NCBI GenBank assembly: GCA_017507205.1
Contig: JAFWBH010000095.1
Location: forward strand, 1-29,390
DNA length: 29,390 nucleotides
Source of the DNA: Clostridia bacterium
Lineage (GTDB): Bacteria; Bacillota; Clostridia; Christensenellales; CAG-917
Direction of reading: 5' to 3'
Positions 20,164-26,714 of this stretch are shown here, one piece after another; positions within the stretch are counted from its first letter, which is position 1, and every line of letters begins with the position of its first letter. A program made the position numbers and the translations under genes. The notes below the pieces were generated by a model. It made no database searches. It saw nothing but the letters and a program-made list of their open reading frames with translations, and was not told the origin of the DNA.

Positions 20164-20180
20164 AATTTCCTCCTGCTTTC

Positions 20181-20209
20181 ATTGTAGCAAAGCCACCTCG
20201 GATAGTCAA
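20181..20209 (-). promoter_or_regulatory. Promoter of GH20 gene, extended -10
   Basis: TTGACT (20209-20204), 17 bases, TACAAT (20186-20181) preceded by TGC, an extended -10. The predicted start, about 20174, falls at the edge of AGGAGG (20174-20169), so the untranslated leader would be only about 11-13 nt. Confidence 0.8.
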
Positions 20210-20265
20210 TACAGCTTTCGTTTTTTGGTGCAAATTGACAGATTCTGTCCCTTTTCATCCTTTTT

Positions 20266-20284
20266 CGCAAATCAACGATTTGCG
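20266..20284. promoter_or_regulatory. Perfect inverted repeat between divergent promoters
   Basis: CGCAAATC-AAC-GATTTGCG is an 8-bp perfect inverted repeat ending six bases before the -35 box at 20291. Its position between the divergent GH20 and membrane-protein promoters suits an operator. Confidence 0.45.
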
Positions 20285-20290
20285 CCTGCG

Positions 20291-20319
20291 TTGACACATC
20301 CACAGTTTTGTGTTATTCT
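20291..20319 (+). promoter_or_regulatory. Promoter of membrane protein/acyltransferase operon
   Basis: TTGACA (20291-20296), 17 bases, TATTCT (20314-20319) preceded by TGT, an extended -10. Predicted start is near 20326, only about three bases before the ATG at 20329. Confidence 0.65.
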
Positions 20320-20328
20320 ATGTTTATT

Positions 20329-20829
20329 ATGGGAAGCACAGGTGGATGCATCGCTGGTGGAACCTTTTCGGCATTTTTGTCGTCAACAATCAAGGTTCTA
20401 GGCTACATTGGAGAATTTATTGGACGGCTCATCTACTATTTTGGGCTGTATTTCCCCATTCTCTATGCAATTTATGGCGTTATCCTGTATTTTGCCTTTG
20501 ATTTCAACCCTTTCATCCAAAATGTAGACGGCAAGCTGTTTATGTTTGGCTTTGCCCTCTCCCTTGTTGCTATGGTCATAAAGGCCGTGAAGAACCTCAT
20601 CGTCAAGCCCTGCAAGAAGTATTTTGGCAGATCAAAGGTGATTGAATATGGCAAGGAACAAAAGCTGTCGAGAAACGCACCAGAAGCCCCCACAATCTAC
20701 AAAAGCAAGGTCAACCCCGGTGTCATCGTCTATGAATATTCCAATCGCTACGATTTGTATGAGGAATATGAGGACGGCCTGCACCTTGTTGGCACAGAAT
20801 TTAAGAAACGCAGGAACAAACGATGGTAG
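20329..20829 (+). CDS. Small membrane protein of unknown function
   Basis: 166 residues from the ATG at 20329. Earlier in-frame TTG (20308) and ATG (20320) codons lie on or before the predicted -10 box, so 20329 is preferred although no Shine-Dalgarno sequence precedes it. The N-terminal half is hydrophobic, with two or three membrane segments: one within residues 14-55 (rich in Leu, Ile, Tyr, Phe) and one at about 65-82. The C-terminal 70 residues are soluble, with Lys/Arg patches, a Tyr-rich stretch (VIVYEYSNRYDLYEEYEDG) and a basic tail KKRRNKRW. The stop overlaps the start of the DUF1624 gene by seven bases, so the two are translationally coupled and probably partner each other. Family not recognised. 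Confidence 0.75.
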   Translation: MGSTGGCIAGGTFSAFLSSTIKVLGYIGEFIGRLIYYFGLYFPILYAIYGVILYFAFDFNPFIQNVDGKLFMFGFALSLVAMVIKAVKNLIVKPCKKYFGRSKVIEYGKEQKLSRNAPEAPTIYKSKVNPGVIVYEYSNRYDLYEEYEDGLHLVGTEFKKRRNKRW

Positions 20830-21938
20830 ATTTCACCAATGAAAACACCAATATTTCTGAAAATGAGGTGAAAAGAGAAGAAAATTCTTCTCTTCTTCCC
20901 CAGTTAGAAAACATCGCAGCCAACGTTGGCGATGAGGTTGAAATCAACCTTGAAAACAGTGAATCGCCCTCTGAAAACGGTGAAAACCTTGACCAATCAG
21001 CAGAAAACATCGAGGAAAGCGCAAAAAAAGACAACAAATTTGTTGCCTTCTTCAAGAAAACGTTTGCTCGGAAATCTACTGCTGGCAGAATTTGGGAAAT
21101 AGATTTCCTTCGTGGTCTTTGCGTATTCTTGATGCTCTTTGACCACTTTGCAATTATGATTGCAACAGAGTTTGCATACGCTTGGTTTGGCGATGTGACA
21201 ACGCTTGAAGCCAATCCAGAGCTTGGAGCCAAATTTGTTGCACTTCTTCGTTGGTATGTCAACACAACCAATGAGCCCAACGGGCTTCGTGCCATAGGAC
21301 ACCCTGTTGTGCTTTTCGTTTTCTTTGCAATTTCTGGCATATCCTGCTCATTTTCAAGATCCAACCTCAAAAGAGGCTCCATCCTTGCAGTTGTAAGCTT
21401 GGTGTATTCCCTTGTCACCTACATTCTGAGCATAACAATGGACAGCTCACTTCTTGTCACCTTTGGTGTCCTTCATTTCTACGCAGTGTGCATTCTTGGT
21501 TGGGCAATCATCTGCCTCATTGTGAAGGACAATAAAATCGCCAAGATGATTGTCAGTGGCTTCATCGTGATTTTGGTGGCAGTGCTATATTTCTGCTACA
21601 AGGCCCCAGCCTCAACACCTCAGTGGCTCTTCTGGATTTGGCCAAGAAAGCACTTTGATGGCACTCCAAGTCAATTCTATATGCAAGGCATGGTTTCCCC
21701 TGGGGATTTGTTCACCCTTGTGCCATACGCTTCATTCTTCTTTGCAGGCACATTCCTGCAACCAATCCTTTACTCAAAGCGCAGAAGCCTGCTTCCAAAA
21801 TTGGATCGTGGCTGGCATCGTCCAATCACCTTCCTTGGCAGACACGCCATTGGCATATATCTCATTCACATTGTGGCAACAGCAGTCATACTCTGCCTTG
21901 TCAGCTATATTTTCTTTGGCACCTGGGGATTGTTCTAG
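20823..21938 (+). CDS. DUF1624/HGSNAT-type membrane acyltransferase
   Basis: 371 residues. The first 75 are acidic, Asn/Glu/Ser-rich and probably disordered in the cytoplasm. From residue 88 the heparan-alpha-glucosaminide N-acetyltransferase catalytic fold begins: RIWEIDFLRGLCVFLMLFDH (89-108), with the family's ID-LRG and following His. Seven or so hydrophobic membrane segments follow, and the protein ends with GRHAIGIYLIHIVATAVI, typical of acyltransferase-3-like membrane enzymes. Known relatives transfer acetyl groups from acetyl-CoA across the membrane to terminal glucosamine; here the substrate is unknown. It overlaps the upstream membrane gene by seven bases and is followed by a strong terminator. 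The divergent GH20 enzyme suggests, but does not prove, an amino-sugar role. Confidence 0.87.
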   Translation: MVDFTNENTNISENEVKREENSSLLPQLENIAANVGDEVEINLENSESPSENGENLDQSAENIEESAKKDNKFVAFFKKTFARKSTAGRIWEIDFLRGLCVFLMLFDHFAIMIATEFAYAWFGDVTTLEANPELGAKFVALLRWYVNTTNEPNGLRAIGHPVVLFVFFAISGISCSFSRSNLKRGSILAVVSLVYSLVTYILSITMDSSLLVTFGVLHFYAVCILGWAIICLIVKDNKIAKMIVSGFIVILVAVLYFCYKAPASTPQWLFWIWPRKHFDGTPSQFYMQGMVSPGDLFTLVPYASFFFAGTFLQPILYSKRRSLLPKLDRGWHRPITFLGRHAIGIYLIHIVATAVILCLVSYIFFGTWGLF

Positions 21939-21990
21939 GCAACATAAAACCCTCAAAAAAACAAAATCAATGCCAGTATGGCAAAACAAA

Positions 21991-22016
21991 AAGCGATGCA
22001 AAAGCATCGCTTTTTT
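21991..22016 (+). terminator. Terminator of acyltransferase operon
   Basis: AAGCGATGC/GCATCGCTT forms a 9-bp stem with an AAAA loop, followed by a T run, about 50 bases after the stop at 21938. Confidence 0.9.
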
Positions 22017-22069
22017 ACTGCATTCTTTATCTATCGGTCATAGACCTATAACATATATTTTTGCATATT

Positions 22070-22095
22070 AAAAGGACAAGAACGCTTGCCCTTTT
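22070..22095 (-). terminator. Probable (bidirectional) terminator of PH-domain gene
   Basis: On the minus strand AAAAGGGCAAG pairs with CTTGTCCTTTT (one G-U pair) around a 4-base loop. The T tract is short on the minus strand and longer on the plus strand (TTTTCTTTTT), so it may work in both directions between the convergent operons. Confidence 0.55.
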
Positions 22096-22129
22096 CTTTT
22101 TGTGTCAAGGCTATTGAAGTCTTGTTGAC

Positions 22130-22702
22130 TTAATATTGATTTTTCTTTTGACCATGAGGTGCAAGAACAAGCTGAACCTTCTTGTTGCCACCTGAATGCT
22201 CATATCTATTCTTTTGTCTTGTGATGCTTTGAGCAAATCTCAAAGGCACGCAGATGCCCTTGACTACAAGGGGATCCATTGCGTCAACGATGACGATGAC
22301 CTTGCCGTAGCAGAAGATTCTTTCAAAGAGGTTTTGTGTCACCTTGACTTCCTTGATTTGATCAAGGGGCATTTGAACGTCAAGACGTCTGAATATGCCG
22401 ACACGTGCAGCAAATTTTCTGTCTGTGACCACTGCCTCTCTCTGCCACCTTGAAATGCCTTCGAGAAGGCAAAGAAGCACAACAAGACCACCACAGCCAG
22501 CAGCAACGTATGCCAAAATTTCATCGGTCAGGATGTCCTTGCCAATGAGGCCGTTGATGTCTGCCTTGTAGATGTAAAGCAGTGCAACGATTGCGCCAAG
22601 AATTGCAGCAATCAGCAGTTCACGCAAGAAAAACACATAGGTAAACCTTGCTTTTGAGACAACTCTTTCACTTTTGCGATATGTTCTTTCAAGTGCTTTC
22701 AT
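22130..22702 (-). CDS. Bacterial PH-domain (YdbS/YdbT-like, bPH2) membrane protein
   Basis: 190 residues. Two membrane segments (about 25-45 and 62-82) are followed by a bPH2 domain (about 85-160). Its hallmarks are REAVVTDRKFAARVGIFRR (88-106), a PLDQIKEV strand and a YGKVIVIVDA strand. Proteins of this kind place a pleckstrin-like domain beside the membrane; their molecular role is poorly known. The C-terminal tail is basic (GGNKKVQ, HGQKKNQY). The start ATG has a weak AAGGA about 11 bases upstream. It begins 43 bases after the GH127-like gene on the same strand, so the two are probably co-transcribed. Confidence 0.8.
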   Translation of the reverse strand: MKALERTYRKSERVVSKARFTYVFFLRELLIAAILGAIVALLYIYKADINGLIGKDILTDEILAYVAAGCGGLVVLLCLLEGISRWQREAVVTDRKFAARVGIFRRLDVQMPLDQIKEVKVTQNLFERIFCYGKVIVIVDAMDPLVVKGICVPLRFAQSITRQKNRYEHSGGNKKVQLVLAPHGQKKNQY

Positions 22703-22745
22703 GTCTATTCACGTCCTTATTCGGTTTATTTTTTTTGTTGGTTTG

Positions 22746-24701
22746 TCAGCCCTTAAAGCAACGAGGGAACTGACTTATTCTTATTTTTGTGCATCCAAAG
22801 GGGACATACAATCTTGCCATGCTTTCCTCAGAAAACTCTGGCTTGCTCGGCATCTTCACAAGACCCTCTCTGTCATAGTCCCAATCGGTGACATTCTTGC
22901 TTCTGACACGAAGCTCAAATGGGGGATTTTGACTGCTGAAAGGATTTTCTGCAATGGTGTTTACGATGACCTCTTCGTTGTCAAAGAGCCTTCTCACACC
23001 ACCCTGCTTACGCTTGCTGACTATGGGAGCAAATGTCCATTTTTTGAGGAATTTCACCCTGTAAACGCCCTTGTATGAGGCTGTTTCCTTCACCTCTTCG
23101 GCAAGCTTTGATGCCATAACAAGATTGCCCTTCATCATAGTCAATGACTTGTCGTTGTTTTCTCTCACAAGGAGAGGTATGTCCATTTTCAGCATAAAGG
23201 TTGAGCCTGTTTTCAGCACGCATTTGACGGAAATATCCGATGTGCCAGATGCAACAACCTGTCCACCAGACACCAACTGCATTGATGTGCCACAAGGCAC
23301 ACGGAAGTTTATCTTCAATTCAGGGTCGCCCTCTGCGCTTTCCACCTTGAAAATAATGGTGTTTCTGAAGGGATAGCCTGTTTCTTCCTTGATGCGAATA
23401 TGCTTGCCGTCAATGGTTGTGTCTATGACACAAGGGGCATAGCATTTGAAGTCCAGCTCTCCCTCTCTTTCAAAGCACACGCTTCTCATAAACAATGGAT
23501 ATGCCGACAACATGGCAAGTGCGCCTGTTGTAAGACGGCTTGACACATATGCATTGCCATATCTGCTGTCTTTAAGGTGCTGATTGCCGTCACAGGACAC
23601 CTCAACCTGATTGGGTGTAAGAATGTCCTCGACTGCGCCCATTCCGTCAAAGGCTGAAGGAATGAGGTTGAAGGCTATGCGTTCAATACGGTCAGCAATT
23701 CTGCTGTCGCCAGTTTCTGCCAGCACCTCAACAAGTGATTCAAGCATTTCAACAGCCACCTCAACATCAACACCTCTGTTGAAGGATCTGCCAGCAAGAC
23801 GAAGGTCTGAATTGAAGGTGCCGAGAATATTGCCGTGATATTTGTCCAGTGCGTTTATCAGCTTGATTGAATGGTTCTTCAAGTCCTTGTCGCCAATAAA
23901 CTTGCCCCATACACAAGGATATTTGATTGCCTTTGCAATGTTGACACCAGTTGTTTCCACCACTGCTTGATGAGCAGGCTTTTTCCACTCAATATTTGCC
24001 TTTTCAACAGTGAGAGGTGTGGGTTGATTCTGTCCGTCACCTGTGGTGAAGCTTTCAATACGCTTTTTCAGCTTCTTCAAGGCGAATGAGCTGATATATC
24101 TGCTGGCAGGGCTCTTATACTTGAAGTTTGATGCCAGCTTGAACCAATCATTGCTTGTTTCACGAAGCTTTTCACCAAGGTCGTGAAGCCACTCTGCGTC
24201 TGTTTCCTTGAACACTGCCTCTATGGCAGGTATTTCTTCGAGGAGCCTAGCTCTTGCGTGATAAAAATATGGCGTCACGCTGAATGTATTGAATTGGTTT
24301 TTGAAGAATTTACGAAGGACTTGAAGAGCATTTTCATCCCCAGTCAGCTCATAGTAGCTGTAAACTGCTTTAAGTCCTTCAATTTTGGCTGTGCCAAAAA
24401 TCTTGTCCTGAGGACCAAAATCTCCCCCTTCCTTTGCTCCCGTCAGAATTGAGGAGAGAAAGCTTTGGGCTTTGTCTAGGAGTATTTTGTCACCAAGAGC
24501 ACCATAAAGCAAAACAAGACCACGTATGTATCTGGGCAGTGCCTCACCCTGCACCCATGCTCCGTTCTCTGTCAAGCCAGAAATTGCCCCCAGTCTTTTT
24601 TGCAGACCGTTGACCAGCTGAAGCTCTCTCAAAAGCCATCCTTCAGGACGGATTGAGCCGACAGGGAGTTTGGTGAGAGTTGGGTTTTCTTTTCTTGCCA
24701 T
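22746..24701 (-). CDS. DUF1680/GH127-like protein with altered active site
   Basis: 651 residues with no signal peptide. The N-terminal VGSIRPEGWLLRELQ (14-28), the LPRYIRGLVLLYGALGD block (55-71), TTGVNIAKAIKYP (250-262) and LVEVLAETGDSRIADRIERIAFN (323-345) follow the (alpha/alpha)6-barrel layout of DUF1680, the family of beta-L-arabinofuranosidases such as HypBA1. In that family a Glu-x-Cys motif and a Cys-Cys motif bind zinc and supply the nucleophile. Here the first reads DVEVAV (Glu314 kept, Cys absent) and the region expected to hold Cys-Cys (about 366-400) has only Cys370 in NQVEVSCDGN, then YGNAYVSS. Arabinofuranosidase activity is therefore doubtful. The C-terminal third is beta-rich. 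AAGGA lies about six bases before the start. The PH-domain gene follows. Confidence 0.82.
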   Translation of the reverse strand: MARKENPTLTKLPVGSIRPEGWLLRELQLVNGLQKRLGAISGLTENGAWVQGEALPRYIRGLVLLYGALGDKILLDKAQSFLSSILTGAKEGGDFGPQDKIFGTAKIEGLKAVYSYYELTGDENALQVLRKFFKNQFNTFSVTPYFYHARARLLEEIPAIEAVFKETDAEWLHDLGEKLRETSNDWFKLASNFKYKSPASRYISSFALKKLKKRIESFTTGDGQNQPTPLTVEKANIEWKKPAHQAVVETTGVNIAKAIKYPCVWGKFIGDKDLKNHSIKLINALDKYHGNILGTFNSDLRLAGRSFNRGVDVEVAVEMLESLVEVLAETGDSRIADRIERIAFNLIPSAFDGMGAVEDILTPNQVEVSCDGNQHLKDSRYGNAYVSSRLTTGALAMLSAYPLFMRSVCFEREGELDFKCYAPCVIDTTIDGKHIRIKEETGYPFRNTIIFKVESAEGDPELKINFRVPCGTSMQLVSGGQVVASGTSDISVKCVLKTGSTFMLKMDIPLLVRENNDKSLTMMKGNLVMASKLAEEVKETASYKGVYRVKFLKKWTFAPIVSKRKQGGVRRLFDNEEVIVNTIAENPFSSQNPPFELRVRSKNVTDWDYDREGLVKMPSKPEFSEESMARLYVPFGCTKIRISQFPRCFKG

Positions 24702-24717
24702 AATGTCCTTTCTGCGT

Positions 24718-24753
24718 GCAAGCGTATTATGCGAAACGGGTGCGCACGCTTGC
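24718..24753. promoter_or_regulatory. GCAAGCGT/ACGCTTGC inverted repeat upstream of GH127-like gene
   Basis: A perfect 8-bp inverted repeat with a 20-base spacer lies just before the RBS of the 24701 gene. Read on the minus strand it contains CGCAAGCGTGCG and then GCTTGCAC. The same two blocks, in the same order but closer together, occur on the plus strand at 17108-17129 in the giant-gene leader. Confidence 0.5.
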
Positions 24754-24764
24754 GATACAAAGAT

Positions 24765-24786
24765 AATTTACCACATAAGTTTGACA
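24765..24786 (-). promoter_or_regulatory. Possible promoter of GH127-like gene
   Basis: On the minus strand TTGTCA (24786-24781) is followed after about 16 bases by a TATCTT-like -10. The match is modest. It overlaps the -35 box of the divergent apgM promoter, so the two would compete. Confidence 0.35.
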
Positions 24787-24809
24787 AATGCAAGAAAAAC
24801 ACATAAAAT
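24781..24809 (+). promoter_or_regulatory. Sigma-A promoter of apgM operon
   Basis: TTGACA (24781-24786), exactly 17 bases, TAAAAT (24804-24809). Predicted start near 24816. The leader of about 75 nt carries a small hairpin TTGCTTT/AAAGCAA at 24854-24870 just before AAAAAGGA. Confidence 0.8.
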
Positions 24810-24891
24810 TTGATTGATGAAGGCGTGATTTTCCGTTTTTTCGTCAATTCAGCTTGCTTTTTTAAAGCAAAAAGGACATTTTTACTCGGTT

Positions 24892-26109
24892 ATGAAATAC
24901 GTAATTATTCTCGGCGATGGCATGGGTGACTACCCAATTGACCTTCTTGACGGAAAAACTCCCCTTGCTGTTGCCAAAAAACCTATGATGGATTATCTTG
25001 CTCAAAGAGGTGAGGTGGGGCTTGTGAAAACTGTCCCCGATGGCTTCGCCCCAGGCAGTGATGTCGCCAACCTTGGCGTCTTGGGCTACGATGTGAGAGA
25101 GTGCTATACTGGAAGATCACCTCTTGAAGCCTTGTCAATGGGCATTGCTCTTGGTGATGACGATGTATCTTTCAGAACAAACCTTGTCACACTGTCTGAC
25201 GAGGAAGCCTTTGACCACAAAAAAATGGTTGATTATTCAGCCGGTGAAATATCCTCTGAGGATGGTGCTGAGCTTATAAAGGCAGTGGCAGATGCCCTTG
25301 GTGATGACAGGGTGAAATTCTATCCCGGCATCAGCTATCGCCACCTTCTTGTATTGAAGGGTGTCGGCAAGGATTCCATCAACGATCTTATACTTACACC
25401 ACCTCACAACATCACTGGACAAGAGATTGGCAATCACCTTCCAAAAGGCAGTCTTGGCGAAAAACTCACAGCTCTCATCATGGCATCCAATGAAGTGCTT
25501 AAAAATCATAATATTAACCAAAAACGCACTTTATCACATCAAAACGTTGCCAACAACATTTGGTTTTGGGGACAGGGCACTTCGCCACGTCTTGAATCAT
25601 TTGAACAAAAATACGGCTTAAAGGGTGCAATTATTTCTGCCGTTGATCTGCTCAAGGGCATTGCAAGAGGGGCCGAAATGCATGCTCCTATGATAGAAGG
25701 TGCAACGGGACTTCTCAATACAAATTATGAAGGAAAGGCACAGACGGCCCTTGCCCTTCTTGAAAAATATGACTTCGTTTTTGTCCATCTTGAAGCACCA
25801 GATGAGTGTGGTCACCAAAGAGATTTGGAGGGCAAAATCAAGGCTATTGAGTTGATTGATGAAAGGATTTTGACGCCAATATACAATGGCTTAAAAGGCA
25901 AAACTGATTTCAAAATTATGGTGCTGCCCGACCATCGCACACCTGTGTCAGTTGGCACACACACCAGCGAGCCTGTGCCATATTTCATTTACAATTCAAC
26001 AAAAGAACTTGCCGGCACAGCCTATGATGAAATGACGGCAGAAGCCACAGGATGCTATATCCCCGAGGCAAGCATCCTCACCAAAAAATTCTTTGAAAAT
26101 ACATTATGA
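24892..26109 (+). CDS. apgM: 2,3-bisphosphoglycerate-independent phosphoglycerate mutase, archaeal type
   Basis: 405 residues, the usual length of the ApgM family (alkaline phosphatase superfamily), which interconverts 3- and 2-phosphoglycerate in glycolysis. The metal-binding start IILGDGMGDYPI (5-16) and the nucleophile motif PGSDVANLGVLGYD (54-67, Ser56) are present. TGRSPLEALSMGI (73-85), the metal-binding EAPDECGHQRDLEGK, and PDHRTPVSVGTHTSEPVP near the C terminus complete the set, so it should be active. The protein is cytoplasmic. A strong promoter lies at 24781-24809; the Shine-Dalgarno (AAAGGA) is about 15 bases from the ATG, rather far. The stop overlaps the next start by four bases (ATGA), so the downstream small gene is translationally coupled. 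Confidence 0.95.
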   Translation: MKYVIILGDGMGDYPIDLLDGKTPLAVAKKPMMDYLAQRGEVGLVKTVPDGFAPGSDVANLGVLGYDVRECYTGRSPLEALSMGIALGDDDVSFRTNLVTLSDEEAFDHKKMVDYSAGEISSEDGAELIKAVADALGDDRVKFYPGISYRHLLVLKGVGKDSINDLILTPPHNITGQEIGNHLPKGSLGEKLTALIMASNEVLKNHNINQKRTLSHQNVANNIWFWGQGTSPRLESFEQKYGLKGAIISAVDLLKGIARGAEMHAPMIEGATGLLNTNYEGKAQTALALLEKYDFVFVHLEAPDECGHQRDLEGKIKAIELIDERILTPIYNGLKGKTDFKIMVLPDHRTPVSVGTHTSEPVPYFIYNSTKELAGTAYDEMTAEATGCYIPEASILTKKFFENTL

Positions 26110-26414
26110 GTGACAATTACAGCTACAACAACAATTCATCAAACAATGAAAATTCAGCAGAAAAATTGATTGTTCCTATTTGGGAATTATTTTTTGACGA
26201 CAAAAAAGAAGGAGAAATAAGCGATATGGTATTAGAATCATTACTGCACAAAAAAATTAAGGTTTGGAGTGTTTTGGCAATGACAGTCAATGGTGTTCGT
26301 GGAACATATAAGGGTCAAGTGGGTGTCCTCACCTCTTATGACGATGAGTTTATTGTCCTTGACGATCAATACATATTGAGCAGAAAATTCATTTTCAGAA
26401 TTGAGCAAGCCTAA
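26106..26414 (+). CDS. Small protein with Sm-like character
   Basis: 102 residues. The first 20 are Asn/Ser-rich and probably disordered. Residues 43-100 have a pattern like an Sm/Hfq-type barrel: a helix (MVLESLLHKK), then strands KIKVWSVLAM, GTYKGQVGVLTSYDDEFIVLD and a final LSRKFIFRIE. The G-x-L-x-x-Y-D-D-x-F-I-x-L-D stretch resembles the Sm1 motif and SRKFIFRIE the last Sm strand. This is a resemblance seen by eye, not a family match. RNA binding is a guess. The start overlaps the apgM stop by four bases, so expression is tied to apgM. A terminator follows 24 bases after its stop. Confidence 0.75.
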   Translation: MSDNYSYNNNSSNNENSAEKLIVPIWELFFDDKKEGEISDMVLESLLHKKIKVWSVLAMTVNGVRGTYKGQVGVLTSYDDEFIVLDDQYILSRKFIFRIEQA

Positions 26415-26437
26415 AATTCAACAATACAAAGCAACAA

Positions 26438-26467
26438 AAAACACGCAATCTTGCGTGTTTTTATTTT
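26438..26467 (+). terminator. Terminator of apgM operon
   Basis: ACACGCAA/TTGCGTGT (26441-26458) forms a perfect stem with a two-base gap, flanked by A and T runs (TTTTATTTT). Confidence 0.88.
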
Positions 26468-26488
26468 CCTTTCCCGAAATTCCTTCAT

Positions 26489-26516
26489 AAAAAAAGCTCC
26501 GCCTAAAAGACGGAGC
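26489..26516 (-). terminator. Terminator of putative small RNA
   Basis: On the minus strand GCTCCGTC pairs with GGCGGAGC (one G-U pair) around a 5-base loop, followed by seven T residues. It could also end esterase transcripts. Confidence 0.88.
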
Positions 26517-26587
26517 ATTTTCCACGATTAAATTTTCTTAATCGGACTACGGTCATATCCCTGCCGCATCAGACACAACTATGTTGC
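26489..26587 (-). ncRNA. Putative stand-alone small RNA, about 100 nt
   Basis: A strong promoter (26594-26622) and a strong terminator (26489-26516) on the minus strand frame a 100-nt segment with no plausible gene. The RNA would start near G26587 and carry a 5' hairpin CAAC-ATA-GTTG (26586-26576). A largely single-stranded centre of about 30 nt (26575-26545) follows, then a second hairpin CGATTAA/TTAATCG (26544-26525) and the terminator hairpin. It lies just downstream of the esterase gene on the same strand, and no minus-strand gene follows it, so a riboswitch is unlikely. It does not match 6S, SRP, tmRNA or RNase P RNA as I know them. Tiny frames inside (13 and 17 codons) lack a well-placed RBS. 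Confidence 0.6.
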
Positions 26588-26593
26588 TTCTAT

Positions 26594-26622
26594 AGTATAT
26601 GCAATGCTCCTGCGTTTGTCAA
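26594..26622 (-). promoter_or_regulatory. Sigma-A promoter of putative small RNA
   Basis: TTGACA (26622-26617), exactly 17 bases, TATACT (26599-26594) on the minus strand. Perfect -35 and a 5/6 -10. Confidence 0.75.
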
Positions 26623-26714
26623 TGGGTTTTGTCAAAAAAATCTTTACTTTTTTGTAATTTCTTTATACTTTTCTATTTTTGCACGATTTTCTTTTTTGGT
26701 TTGCTTACTGCATG

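Noticed and set aside
20801..21418. 205-codon minus-strand frame opposite the DUF1624 gene
   Set aside because: Antisense to a clear membrane acyltransferase; no RBS or family resemblance.
26545..26575. Hammerhead-like CTGATG within the putative small RNA
   Set aside because: The remaining hammerhead core (GA after CUGANGA, GAAAC box) and stems are missing.
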